Shown here one piece after another: positions 1-12,187 of a stretch of 64,000 nucleotides of DNA (positions are counted from its first letter, which is position 1; each line of letters opens with the position of its first letter). Origin of the DNA: Conchocele bisecta. Its lineage: Eukaryota; Mollusca; Bivalvia; Lucinida; Thyasiridae. The position numbers and the translations under genes are program-made. Where the stretch lies: positions 64,849,484-64,913,483 of the forward strand of contig CM055274.1 in the NCBI GenBank assembly GCA_029237695.1, written 5' to 3'. Under the pieces are notes generated by a model that saw only the letters and a program-made list of their open reading frames with translations, made no database searches and was not told the origin of the DNA.

Positions 1-1603
1 AGTCGAACAGGAACACTCTGGATCAATTATTTGGAACAGGTTTCTCTCCTTAGGTTGTTTATTCGGGCTGAGCATACAGGAGACTGGGATCTACATTTGT
101 ATTGTGTCAGTAGAATGATCCCTTTCTTCAATGCTGTGGGTCATCTGGCCTACGCAAAGTCAGCCAGGCTATACCTGCACCAAATGACAGAACTTGACTC
201 CAGCATGTCTGAAACAGAACGCAGATTGTTCACCGATCATGGATACTTTACAATACGCAGATCTGATCATTTTTGGAGCGGCAACTTTTCGGACCAGACC
301 ATTGAGCAGGAGCTTATGCGTCTGTTGAAGTCTGCCGGAGGGATGACCCATGGACGGGGAATCACTGAAAGCACGTTGGCAAAGTGGATCCATGCATTGC
401 CAAGTTGCATACCTATATGTGAAGCCCTTGAGAAATTTGCCGGTGTCCATACGAGTACCTCAGAGCAGCATAAGGATCTGCGGGTCAGCTCAGAATCTCG
501 CGACCGCAAAGACTACAATATCTTCTTAGAGTGGATGCGGATACATTCACTATTTTCAGCTAGTAAACCAGATTCACTTGTTGCAATAGACACAGGTCTG
601 GTGGCTGATGCATCTGTGAACTGTGACACCGCCTATGAGATAGGCCGGGCAGCCGCTGCTACCATTGTCAATACACCGTTCACAGATGTAAAACTGAAAC
701 GGAACAACAGAGTGAAGACAATAAGTGGAGCTGTTAACACAGTCAAGATTTGTGGTCAGTCAGTTGTGGTAAATCCAACTTTGCTGTTCAATAGAATCAT
801 TTGTGTTATGCAAAGCAGTTCAGAGATGGAAGAATTCCTGTCGTACGAACTGGCACCACAACCCACGTCTCTCTTCAATGCAGGCACAATGAGGAAGACT
901 GCCAAAAGTACACTTAGTGCCCTGCTGCAGTCAAATGTTACGCCACAGTCTACATTTCCGGGAGATGCTGTCTTTGTCATTGATGGCGGTTACCTTCTAC
1001 ACACTGTCATTTGGCCTTCCGATGCAACGTACAAGCAAGTATGCGAGTCATATGTATCGTACAAATAGTAGACATTATGGCAGCGAAGACACAACGGTTG
1101 TCTTTGATGGATATGGAAGTCAATCATCTACTAAATCTGCTGAGCAGCACAGACGGGCATCAAAATCGGTTTCTGGTGACATTATATTTGATGCCGAGAT
1201 GAAAACCATGACCTCTCAAACTTCCTTCCTCGCCAATGGTTCCAATAAGACAAGATTGATAGAAATGCTCACGGATGAGTTGAGACACAGCAACATAACT
1301 ATAAAACAGGCTGAAGCTGACACTGATAGTCTGATTATCTCAACAGCATTATCAGTTTCACAATCTCTGTCCAAACCAGTGGTAGTTATTGGAACAGACA
1401 CTGACTTGCTAGTAATGCTAGTGTCCCAAGCTACTCCACTCACCCGCATGCACATGATGTTCAAGAGAAATCCGTTATGTGTATACGACATTACAGACAC
1501 CCAACACTCAATTGGGTGTGCAAAGAAACACCTGCTGGCTGTTCACGCTATTACCGGATGTGATATGGTGTCAGTACTGTTTGGACAAGGAAAACGGAAA
1601 GCC
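1..1603 (+). pseudogene. Academ-like transposase, copy A (C-terminal part, frameshifted, truncated)
   Basis: The frame is open from the first base to 1068, so the gene began upstream of the window. It then continues in the +1 frame to about 1600. The protein has a helical middle region (RAEHTGDWDLHL, then DQTIEQELMRLLKSAGG) and a C-terminal domain with ordered acidic motifs: VIDGGYLLH, VVFDGY, KQAEADTDS, GTDTDLLV and HAITGCD. This is the order seen in XPG/FEN-type PIN nucleases. From family knowledge, a Cys-rich N-terminus plus an XPG-like domain fits Academ transposases; that assignment is inference. Compared with copy B at 55743, a +2 and a -1 indel at about 1064-1076 break the nuclease domain. 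After GQGKRKA the sequence passes directly into a 167-bp satellite unit, so the 3' end is missing. Over the first ~400 bases I counted about 10 differences from copy B, roughly 2.5%. Confidence 0.7.
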
Positions 1604-4157
1604 CTTACCCCAAGGTCAAGGTCACAAACTTGGCACATTCATAAACTTAACGTTGGGTAAATGTCTGATAACTTCTGTTTCCTTTCATGGAACACCTTGT
1701 TATTTCATACATGCATTCCTCAGATGACCCTCTATCATGCTGTAGCAAATCCATGACCCACCACCCAGCCCTTACCCCAAGGTCAAGGTCACAAACTTGG
1801 CACATTCATAAACTTAACGTTGGCTAAATTTCCTGAACTTCTGTTTCCTTTCATGGAACACCTTGTTATTTCATACATGCATTCCTCAGATGACACTCTA
1901 TCATGTTGTAGCAAATCCATGACCCACCACCCAGCCCTTACCCCAAGGTCAAGGTCAAGGTCACAAAGTTGGCACATTCATAAACTTAACGTTGGGTAAA
2001 TGTCTTATAACTTCTGTTTCCTTTCATGGAACACCTTGTTATTTCATACATGCATTCCTGAGATGACCCTCTATCATGCTGTAGCAAATCCATGACCTAC
2101 CACGCAGCCCTTACCCCAAGGTCAAGGTCACAAACTTGGCACATTCATAAACTTAATGTTGGGTAAATGTCTTATAACTTCTGTTTCCTTTCATGGAACA
2201 CCTTGTTATTTCATACATGCATTCCTCAGATGACCCTCTATCATGCTGTAGCAAATCCATGACCCACCACCCAGCCCTTACCCCAAGGTCAAGGTTACAA
2301 ACTTGGCACATTCATAAACTTAACGTTGGGTAAATTTCTTATAACTTCTGTTTCCGTTCATGGAACACCTTGTTATTTCATACATGCATTCCTCAGATGA
2401 CCCTGTATCATGCTGTAGCAAATCCATGACCCACCACCCAGCCCTTACCCCAAGGTCAAGGTCACAAACTTAGCACATTCATAAACTTAACGTTGGGGTA
2501 AATATCTTATAACATCTGTTTCCTTTCATGGAACGCCTTGATATTTCATACATGCATTCATCTTATGATACTCTATCGTGCTATAGCAAATCCATGATCC
2601 ACCGCCCACCCAATCGTTACCCCAAGGTCAAGGTCACAAACTTAGCATGTTCATAAACTTAACGTTGGGGTAAATGTTGTGTAACTTCTGTTTATTTACA
2701 GGGAACGCCTTCATATTTCATACATGCATTCATCTGATGATACTCTATCGTGCTATAGCGACTGTATCGTGCTATAGCAAATCCATGACCACCGCCCATC
2801 CCTTACCCCAAGGTCAAGGTCACAAACTTAGTACATTCATAAACTTAACGTTAGGGTAAATGTCTGTTTCCTTTCATGGAACGCCTTGCTATTTCATACA
2901 TTCCTCCAATGACCCTCTGTCATGCTGTAGGAAATCCACAACCCACCACCCAAACCTTACCCAAAAGTCAAGGTCACAAACTTAGCATGTTCATAAACTT
3001 AACGTTGGGGTAAATGTTGTGTAACTTCTGTTTCTTTACACTTTGAACACCTTGGTATTTCATACATGCATTCATCTGATGATACTCTATCGTGCTATAG
3101 CAAATCCATGATCAACCCCCACCCTCCATTCCCAAGGTCAACGGTCACAAACTTAGCACATTCATAAAACTTAACGTTGGGTATTTGTCTATATTTATAA
3201 CATCTGTTTCCTTTCATGAACGCCTTGATATTTCATACATGCATTCATTTATGATGGTACTCTATCATGCTATAGCAATTCCGTGACCCACCGCCCACCC
3301 CTTACCCCAAGGTCAAGGTCACAAACTTGACACATTCATAAACTTAACGTTGGGGTAAATGTCTGATAACAACTGTTTCCTTTGATGGAACGCCTTGATA
3401 TTTCATACATACATTCCTCAGTTGACCCTCTATCATGCTGTAGCAAATCCAAAACCCACCACCTAACCCTTACCCCAAGGTCAAGGTCACAAACCTACCA
3501 TGTTCATAAACTTTACATTGGGGTAAATGTTGTGTAACGTCCATTTCTTTACACTTTGAACGCTTTGATATTTCATACATGCATTCATCTGATGATCCTC
3601 TATTGTGCTACAGCAAATCCATGACCCACCCCACCCCTTTCCCCAAGAAAATCAACATCATAAACGTAACGTTGGAGTAAATGTCTTTTTATAACTTCCG
3701 TTTCTTTACAGGGAACACCTTCATATTTCATACATGCATTCATCTGATGATACTCTATTGTGCTACAGCAAATCCATGACCCACACCCACCCCTTTCGCC
3801 AAGGCTAAGGTCACAAATTTAGCACATTTATACATGCATTCCTCATGTGAATAGCAATCATGCTATAGAAAATCACCAACTTAGTGTGTTCATAAACTTA
3901 ACGCTGGGTTAAATTTTGTTTTCCTTCTCCTTTCAGGGAGCGCATTGATATTTCATACATGCATCTATCTTAATATGCTATATCATGCTATATCAAATCC
4001 ACGACCCACCTTCCACAACTGACCTCAATGTCAAGGTCCACCGCACACCCCTTATCCCAAGGTCAAGTTATATAATATTCATGTTTTTTATACAACTGTG
4101 ACAAGTTTGAATGAAGGCTGCCAACAGGCGAGCTTTGTTGTCTTCTGACAACTCTTG
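1601..4157 (+). mobile_element. Satellite-cored, pearl/HINE-like element, block 1 (167-bp units)
   Basis: About 14-15 tandem units. The start GCCCTTACCCC recurs at 1601, 1768, 1934, 2107, 2274 and 2441, giving a 166-173 bp period. Each unit carries CAAGGTCAAGGTCACA, ACATTCATAAACTTAACG and TTTCATACATGCATTC. From about 2450 two unit types roughly alternate (TCTTATAAC versus TGTTGTGTAAC). The units decay toward the 3' end, and the block closes with a tail: hairpin GTTGTC-TTCT-GACAAC at 4137-4152, then TCTTG and T. The same tail closes the block at 24690-26229, so this is a discrete element and not only satellite. The left head is missing; the array abuts the transposase fragment directly. Pearl/HINE classification is by architecture. 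Confidence 0.75.
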
Positions 4158-4436
4158 TTTGATGTGCAATGATCATACTTTATAATCTGTCGAAAATATT
4201 ATTTTTTCAGGTGACACATTTAATTAGCATAAATAATTAATAAATATCATGTCTCATTTGCATATGAAAATAGCCTGATACCACCGCGCGTCTATCAGTA
4301 AAGTAAATATTACTAAATGATTAGATCTGTATAGCGGGCACTCGCAACTTTTAGAACTGGTGGAATAGTGACACAATTATACACGTATTTAATTCCTATA
4401 AAGAACATTTTGTGTCATGTGGGCATGTACCTTTAA
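4158..4436 (+). mobile_element. TTAA-flanked MITE, copy 1 (3' part only)
   Basis: This matches the 3' half of the complete copy at 36567-37067, ending GGGCATGTACCT followed by TTAA at 4433-4436. The 5' part is absent because the satellite element ends (CTCTTG) exactly inside it, at the position reading GTTTGATGTGCAAT in the other copies. It is non-coding. Confidence 0.75.
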
Positions 4437-5730
4437 TACTATTAATTCCATTTGCTGGAAAGAAATGTATAGCTTGTACACAATCATTCAAATGACACAT
4501 AACCTTATAATGTGAATACAAATAAATTAGTGCTTACTGTCGAGATATTAAAATAAAAATTATGACATAATTGTTATTTATATAATTATGCAATAGAAGA
4601 CTTCACCGAAAACCCAGGTTCCCAATCTTCCAGACGGATTTGATGTAACAACAGCAACACCACTGGATTATTGTTGGCTTTTGTACATGCCAGAGATCAT
4701 ATGTTTACTGCCATGGAGAGACATAAACAACTATGCTAGGAGTTCTTTTCATCACCAGCGAGCAATGTAAATTGGTCCAGACATCATTAATATTACAATT
4801 ATATAGGTATTATTTGCACAACTGAATTGTTATTTATGGTACATCATTGAAGTAAAACATTTTACCAGTTTGACAGTGATCCAGCTATTTTTTTTTCAGA
4901 TGAAGACAATGCGACGTAAGGGATGGTAGAAAGTTGTAAGGGCTGTTAAATTTCAAATCTTACTAGCCCGGCTGGGTAGTACATATTTTTGCTTAGTTTC
5001 AAGCCCTGCCGTAGTTTTCATGAAATATCGCAGATGTTCGATGGTACAAAATCACACGGCGTGTCTCGAATAGGTAATAATTCAATCTAGTCATGTACAT
5101 GTCTTGTCAACAAATTGTTTTCACCTTACTCCATGTGAGTTTAATCTAGTCAATAAAACAGTCATTTTACATGGTGTATGCATATTTATTCCTTTGTATA
5201 AGGAACTTGTACCTTTAATAGTAATATATTATGGCACTATTTGGCGTTTCTACACCGAAATATGTTGCTAAAGACATGTTGACAAAATTCCATATATTAA
5301 AAAAAAAATATATTTTACCTACCTACCTACCCACACCTCATTGGCCCGCATAGCGGGAGGGGAAACAAACATATTTTGAAGGTCGGCCTAATTCACTGGT
5401 AATTTTATGACAATTATTAAAAAGGTTTGTCTGATTTGTATGAGGTTTCACCATCTATACATATTTGGAAGTGTTCAAAATGCAAATACCAATAGTATAC
5501 TTATACTATATCATTTTGCATGTGTGTAATCTGTTTAGTATGTACATGTATTACAAAAAAATAAACAAACAACATATTACAGTCAGTTGTCAGGAATGGC
5601 ACTGTTCCCGCGCTCGGTAAAGTCAATATTTTACATTTGAAATTACATAATCAAATTAACATTTAATTACCAGGATACTCACTACATTACACAGTGTGTT
5701 TGTTTACCCAAATCACGATCACGTCCTGAT
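4437..5730. other. Intron-like or intergenic DNA, no gene seen
   Basis: AT-rich sequence with no sustained reading frame. A relic resembling the 3' end of the TTAA MITE (ACTTGTACCTTTAA) lies near 5205-5220. There is a short ACCT repeat near 5318. No coding or RNA gene is supported. Confidence 0.6.
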
Positions 5731-6890
5731 CCCATATGTCACATATGTCACATATGTCACGCACAAAGACGGAATTCGGCGTCGGGGGGCAATGTGGGTG
5801 TACATCATTTACTGACAAATTTACTTTTATATGTGATGTTTACCCTTTATCCTTGACACATATGGCAATACAACGCAATGCATCTCTCTTCCCACCCCCC
5901 CCCCCCGACTTAATATGACATCTTGATATGTTACATGTAGCTAGGTTATCACAGAAGCATATTCATATGACCACATGCATACATAGGACGATCACATGTC
6001 TATGACTCACGTTCATATGACCACACATCTTGCATTTGGTTCATAAATACTTTGTATAATAATAGTGCCATATAATATTCCCATTGGTCCGTGAAACACA
6101 CACATACATTCAGACGACGAATTGCTGGTCATGCTGCATCCCTGGAAAAAACTTCAACCAGTCGACATGTTTCTGTGTCCCTGAAACATTTTCATATGGC
6201 AACACAATGCATTCCATTGTCCTAGAGACATTCTTATCTTGGCCGCATAGCTTATTTTGAGTTCCCGAAACACATATATATGATGGCGCAATACATTACT
6301 TTGTCCCTGATGGACTTCATATGGATAGGTTTATACAGTAAGTTCGTTTGTCCATTGCATGAATTTATATGACTACACAGAACGGTATTTTGTCGCTAGA
6401 ACATGTTTATATCACTGACTTTCATGTCTGAAATGCATATATGGGACCTCACAGCAAAATCTTCTGTTCCAGCGACACTGCACATGATGATATAATATGT
6501 TTTCTGTACATGGAACACATTCAAATGGTATCACGGTGCACTGATTACTCAAACACGATCATATGGCCGCATAACTCTGATGCGGGTACAGGAAACGCCA
6601 TAATATGGCTACACAGTGCATTAATGTACATGATAAGTTGCTATGCCGGCCTAATGTGTTAGTTCATCTATTCCTGAAGCATCACTACATGGCAACATAT
6701 TTGATTATTTGTCTATAAAATACAGTCATATGACCATACAGCATGACACATCCCTGAAATACATTTATGTTGCCACTAATTATATTCCCTGGTCCTTGGG
6801 TACATAATACCGGGTAGCTGTTTATTTGTCCTTGATACACTGTCATATGACAACACAATGTAACGATCTATTACTGCCAAAACATATGAA
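5731..6890. repeat. Degenerate ~42-bp minisatellite (TTCATATGRC...ACAC boxes)
   Basis: It starts with an exact short repeat (CATATGTCA at 5734-5760). The region then repeats a loose pattern of CATATG followed by RCCACA or GCAACACA and GAAACA, for example near 5964, 6012, 6192, 6308, 6364, 6558, 6599, 6684, 6726 and 6841. Neighbouring boxes in the best parts are about 41-48 bp apart. Small reading frames here are repeat artefacts. Confidence 0.5.
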
Positions 6891-7470
6891 CTGTGATCAA
6901 CGGTGAGATAAAAAAAAATTGTTTTTGCTGGACCATACAACTTTCGGATCAGGTCACCAGGACGTTTCGGACCAGGACATTTCATATGCAAGGCAGCTGT
7001 GTCTTTGACAATAATACCAGAATACCACTTGGGACATTCTATGTGAGTTACCCCATGTTTTGTCGGTCATTATGTGACAAGAGTAAATTGACCGACCTCA
7101 AACTTAATAGTATTGGCGTAGGAATACATATTGAAATAATTTGCAACCGTTCATCAAGATTGATATACCTGAAATGTATGACCATCAGCCAATCAGATTG
7201 CGTGATATTTATATAGAGTGCATTAGAACTTTTGGGTCGTTTTCCCTGAATTTGGACTTTATAAGAAAAAAAAGTGGGGAAAACATTTTTTTTATTTTTT
7301 ATTTTTGGAAAAACGCAAAAATTGGGTCGCCGGATCCGTAATCCAAGTTATATAAAATTTGTCGCCCAATAATCCCACTTCATCCCTCTGACCCACCAAT
7401 CCCCACATCATGCAATTGTATATAGAAAACATGAAATATCTTATTAACCTAACATAGTACTACACTATAA
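6891..7470. other. Non-coding, no feature recognised
   Basis: AT-rich sequence between a minisatellite and an inverted-repeat element. Short frames at 6893-7341 show no composition or motif suggesting protein. Nothing else is seen. Confidence 0.55.
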
Positions 7471-9246
7471 TTCTTACCAAGAATTGCAATCCAGCGGTCC
7501 TTGAATTGCAATTCGTCCCCTCTGAAATTGCAGTCTAATTGCGGTCCAATCGCGGTCCCGTTTTTGCGGTCATTCTTTCGCGATACCGTTTGTGCGGTCA
7601 TTCTTTCGCGGTCCAGTTTGTGCGATCATTCTTTCGCGATACCGTTTGTGCAGTCATTCTTTCGCGGTCCAGTTTGTGCGGTCATTCTTTCGCGATACCG
7701 TTTGTGTGGTCATTCTATTTGCGGTAAAAACTTAGCGTTACGCGTATATATACACCTAATTCTACTATTTATGTATATTTTATTGGATTTTAAATGGCTA
7801 AATACAGATAGGAAAATATATATTTTCGTCAGAAAAAATCAACTACAGTAGAACTTCGATCGCTCGAACCGGCAACGGAATCGAGTTTGAGTTCGAGCGA
7901 TGCATAATTCGAGGGAATGAAGTTTCAAAAATGTACTGTCACATTCAGTCAATAAAATCACTTATGTGAATACATGAGATGACCGATGTGACATGCCATT
8001 GTATATGCATTACATTTGGAGGGAGAAATGAAAAATAACAAATACTATTGTAAAGTTGCTGTTTTATTCAATATTTACATGTAATTATACGTCAAATAAA
8101 CCGCTATGTTCCGCTTTGCGTCTATACAATTAATAAACACTGTAAATTAACGCCTGAAGAATTCCATGATCTCGGTTTGTTTGGTATTGGCACTCTTCTG
8201 TCAAAGTTAAATTTAGTAAACGTTTGTTCATGACACATAACGCATTCAAGTTCTTTTCACTTTTAACGCCCGTAATTCACGCCGCTATTGTTTGCGATTC
8301 GTGATTTAATGTCATCCCGCGTCAAGGGAAACTACTCAACGCGACGCGCCGCAAAGGTGGAGGAATTCGCACCCCGTTAGACATACAGCTGATCACAGAC
8401 TTACTTGTTCGAGTTATTAGCGGTAATTACCACTGTTTGACCGTCCACGGGACTAATCCACAGGTTCGACTGTTCGAGTAATTCATAGTTCGAGTTTAAG
8501 GTGTTTTATTACATGAATTATATAGGAAATTTGCCGGGACTGTCGAACCAGTTCGAGTTTTCCATGGTGTTCGAGCCAGACCTGTTCTAGTTATCGAAGT
8601 TCTACTGTATTTCGATTTTATTGCCGCATTGGTCAAGCAGAGCGGTCCGTTGGTTTGACTGCAGAGCGCAGCGTAAAGCGGTCATTCTTTCGCAGTTTAA
8701 AGAAAAAAAGGAGCGTAAACTGCAATTAAAAGCGGGGCGCAGCACTAACTGCGCTATAAGTATTGCAATTTCGCAACCGACTCTTTGGACCGCAGTCACA
8801 TGATTGCAGTCCGATTGCTGTCCAATAAAAACGTAGCGTTACGCGTATATATACACCTAATTCTACTATTTATGTATATTTTATTGGATTTTAAATGGCT
8901 AAATACAGATAGGAAAATATATCTTTTCGTCAGAAAAAATCAACTATTTTGATTTTACTGCCGCATTGGTCAAGCGGAGCGGTCCGCTGGTTTGACCGCA
9001 GAGCGCAGCGTAAAGCGGTCATTCTTTCGCAGTTTAAAGAAAAAAAGGAGCGTAAACTGCAATTAAAAGCGGAGCGCAGCACTAACTGCGCTATAAGTAT
9101 TGCAATTCCGCAATCAACTCTTTGGACCGCAGTCACATGATTGCAGTCCGATTGCGGTCCAATTGCAATTAATGGGAACGCGAATTACAATCCTGCGCTC
9201 CAGGAATTGCAATTCGCCTGGTAAGAGAACCGCAGGCCACTCTGTA
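7471..9246 (+). mobile_element. TCTCTTACC-ended inverted-repeat element, copy 1
   Basis: The left end is TTCTTACCAAGAATTGCAAT and the right end is AATTCGCCTGGTAAGAGAA (9209-9229), in inverted orientation. The inside has a ~42-bp tandem (GCGGTCATTCTTTCGCG, 7560-7720) and two ~330-340-bp tandem units, each carrying TTAGCGTTACGCGTATATA and then GCGGTCATTCTTTCGCAG. The first unit is split by a TA-flanked insertion (7846-8607). The second, uninterrupted copy is at 35456-36416. Similarity on the right continues through CCGCAGGCCACTCTGTA. No transposase is seen, so the element is non-autonomous. Confidence 0.75.
7846..8607. mobile_element. TA-flanked element with CAGTAGAACTTCGAT ends
   Basis: Terminal inverted repeats CAGTAGAACTTCGAT (7846-7860) and ATCGAAGTTCTACTG (8593-8607), flanked by TA at 7844-7845 and 8608-8609. 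The empty site ATCAACTATTTCG is present in the sister copy near 35788. The 762-bp body has many GTTCGAG words and no transposase. TA duplication and a CAGT terminus are typical of Tc1/mariner-type non-autonomous elements. Confidence 0.85.
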
Positions 9247-9294
9247 TCATATATCAGTGATTCTATATTTTATGTACATCTGGTGTCCCGGTGT

Positions 9295-9540
9295 CAGATA
9301 GAATATTGACCCGCGCGGAATAATGACCCACGGGTCATTATTCCGCTATAGAATAGTGACCCCCCCTGTGGTAAAATGACCCCCCCACTACGTAATATTT
9401 TTTTTGTCACAAAGTTCCCGAAAGTGTACGGTATCATGTACAATCATAAAAAAACACACTTGGGACCCCTAGCACCAGGGAGGGTGGGGGGAGGGGGTCA
9501 ATATTCTATGGCCGTGGTAAAATGACCCACCCCCATGAAA
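9295..9540. repeat. Foldback repeat rich in ATTGACCC boxes
   Basis: AGAATATTGACCC at about 9300 and GGGTCAATATTCT at about 9498 are in inverted orientation. Between them is a 32-bp hairpin at 9315-9346 with 15-bp arms (GCGGAATAATGACCC and its complement) and a 2-nt loop. Further TGACCC boxes lie at 9355, 9372 and 9523. It is probably a small MITE or foldback element; no target duplication was identified. Confidence 0.55.
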
Positions 9541-10029
9541 AGATTTAATTGGGTTCTTATGGTGTAATTTACTGACAAATCACAAAATTTATAAGGAAAA
9601 CATTTTTTTTTTTTCAGTAAAGAAATTACGTATAATACCAATCCATTAAGAAAACAGTCCCGTCGGGGGATACTATGGATTTGACAGCGCGCCGCGTCCG
9701 CGTCCGCCGCAGACACTTCTTGTCCGGAGCATAACTCGAACACCCTTTGGAATATTTTCATGAAACTTCACACATTCAATTAGACCACGAACCGAAGGTG
9801 TGTCGTGCACAAGAATGACAACTCTTGCATAGCTAATTTTTTAGTTATCTCCCTTTTTTGTTTTCGCTCACTGATTTCCTGTCCGGAGCATAACTCGACC
9901 ACCCTTTGGAATATTTTCATGAAACTTCACACATGCATAGACCACGACCCGAAGGTGTGTCGCGCACAAGAATGACAACTCTTGCTAGCTAATTTTTTAG
10001 TTATCTCCCTTTTTTGTTTTGCGCACTCT

Positions 10030-11108
10030 ACAAACTGGACAATAATGCATGAAGACCCGTTTTCTCGTCTGCTCTGTACACCTTTTCTCGTGTGCTCGTG
10101 TGCTCCGTACACCTTACCTGTAGAGAGAACAATAGAGACTGGGAGAACCATGTGCTAGCATGGGCTTGCATGTGCAAATGTCCAGTGCTTGACCACTGCT
10201 GACCACAGGTAATTTATACAGGTAAATTACTACATTGGGTACTGTGTTGAAAATATTGTGGCATTATGTGGACCTGTGCAGATATATGTAGATAAATATA
10301 GGACTATTAAAAAAAAATCTGGGCTCCAGTAGCAAGCATCATTAATTTTAAACTTTTTTTTTCCATTTTTTTTTTTTTCATTTTTTTTTTCATTCTTTTT
10401 TTTTCCATTTTTTTTTTTTTTTCCATTTTTTATTTTTTCATTTTTTTTTTTTTTTTTTTCTTTCTTTTTTTTCAAATTATTTTTCAATTTTTGTCTAGTA
10501 GCATAAGGTCGTAAGTGCTATATACAGACTATTCACCTGTGCATGTGCTAGCATGTGCAACTGACCACTTACAGGTAATTTATACAGGTAAATGATTATA
10601 TTACATTTCCGTTAACTGTGTTGAAAATATTGTGGCAATATGTGGACCTGTATATATGATATGTAGATAAATATAGGACTATTAAAAAACATTCTGGGCT
10701 CCAGTAGGGAGCATTATTCTTTTATTTTTTTTAAATTTAATTTTTTTTTTCCATTTTTTTTTTTACATTCTTTTTCAATTTTTTACCTGACCACTAACTT
10801 ATTACAGGTAATTTATACAGGTACATTATTACATTTCCGTAACTATTAACAAAAATTCTGGGCTCCAGTAGCGAGCATTATTATTTTTTTTTTTTTGTAT
10901 ATTACATTTCCCTAAACTGTGTTGAAAATATTGTGGCATTATGTGGACCTGTGCAGATATATATATTCTGGGCTCCAGTAGCAAGCATTATTATTTTTAA
11001 TTTAAAAAAAAAAAAAAATCATTTTATTTTTTTTCAAATTCTTTTTCAATTTTTGTCTAGTAGCATAAGGTCGTAAGTGCTATATACAGACTATTATCAT
11101 ATAATAAA
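10030..11108 (+). repeat. T-rich tandem core of the composite element, copy 1
   Basis: Repeated units of about 230-370 bp share ACAGGTAATTTATACAGGTA, GTGTTGAAAATATTGTGGCA, TAGATAAATATAGGACTATT, TCTGGGCTCCAGTAG and GTCTAGTAGCATAAGG. Each is followed or preceded by long T tracts broken by CA. Length differences come mostly from the T tracts. Apparent Lys-rich minus-strand frames are these tracts. Confidence 0.8.
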
Positions 11109-11159
11109 ACAATTAGTGACTAGTGAGCCATATTCTATGGCTCACTAGTCAATAATTGT
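11109..11159. other. Long perfect hairpin
   Basis: TGACTAGTGAGCCATA and its exact reverse complement (11117-11151) flank a 3-nt TTC loop. The arms extend outward through ACAATTA/TAATTGT with one mismatch. It lies where the T-rich core returns to the ~157-bp units. It may be a tiny foldback insertion; function is unknown. Confidence 0.7.
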
Positions 11160-11329
11160 ATAATATGTTCGGGCCAGTGAAAATTGCTTTCAGGCCCAGG
11201 CTCGAGGTCAAGGCGGGACAAGGCGAGGCATCTGATTCCGCGGAATTCTTGTTTACTTATCTCCCTTTGTTGTTTCGTGCTCTGATTTTGTATCCAGAGC
11301 ATAACTCGAACACCCTTTGGAATATTTTT

Positions 11330-12187
11330 ATGCCCCACCACGATAGTGGAGGGGGCATTTAGTGTTGCCCTCGTCCGTCCGTCCGTCCGTCCGTCCGTCC
11401 GTCCGCACACACGAATGGGTACTTGTTGTAAGCGTACGGGGATCTTATTGGGTAGGGTTAGGATAGTGTTGGGTACTCTTGTTGGGTATTTTTATACAGT
11501 AAAAACCCAACAAGTATTCATTCGTAGGAACGTGCGTTCCGTCCTCCCGTCCTCGTCCGTCCGTCCGTCCGTCCGTCACAAAACTTTAACACTCGTGTAA
11601 ATGTCTCATAATTTCTTCATCCTTCGACCGATCTGCTTCATATTTCATATACACATTGCTCTGATGGTTCACTACCGCCCTGTGCCAAATCCACGTTCGC
11701 CTCCTTCGGCAAGCCCAGGGTCAAGGTCACATACTTGGTGCTTCAAAAACTTTAACGCTCGGGTTAATATCTTATAATTTCTGTTTTCTTTCATGGATCA
11801 GCTTCATATTTCATATACACATTGCTCTAATGGTCCTCTACCGCCCTGTGCCAAATCCACATTCGTCCTGCCCCCGCCAAGCCCAGGGTCAAGGTTACAT
11901 ACTTGGTGCTTCAAAAACTTTAACGCTCGGGTAAATATCTTATAATTTCTGTTTTCTTTCATGGATCAGCTTCATATTTCATATACGCATTGCTCTAATG
12001 GTCCTCTACCGCCCTGTGCCAAATCCACGTTTGTCCTGCCCCCGCCAAGCCCAGTGTCAAGGTCACATACTTGGTGCTTCAAAAACTTTAACTCTCAGGT
12101 AAAAAGAAAATTTTGACTTGGAATTTGGCCTCATTTATTATCAAAGCGATATGTGGGACATCCGTGTTCTATGAACACATTTTCTAG
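11330..12187 (+). mobile_element. Satellite-cored element nested in the composite (ATGCCCC head, TCTAG tail)
   Basis: The head hairpin pairs ATGCCCCACCAC with GTGGAGGGGGCAT. It is followed by TTAGTGTT and GTCCGTCC repeats, then about three ~170-bp units (CTTCATATTTCATATACAC, GCCCAGGGTCAAGG). The tail is TATCAAAGCGATAT, the hairpin GTGTTC-TAT-GAACAC (12164-12178) and ATTTTCTAG. It sits in the T run of a unit that elsewhere reads GGAATATTTTTATGAAAC (near 15281), so the insertion point is T|T. Confidence 0.75.

Noticed and set aside
4890..4920. Possible exon after a polypyrimidine-CAG (ATGAAGACAATGCG)
   Set aside because: The next GT donor is after ~16 bases and no protein similarity follows; likely a chance splice-like motif.
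7501..7851. 116-aa frame with repeated FRDTVCAVILSR
   Set aside because: It is the translation of a ~42-bp minisatellite within an inverted-repeat element.
10230..10487. Lys/Asn-rich minus-strand frame
   Set aside because: Translation of T tracts in the composite element core.
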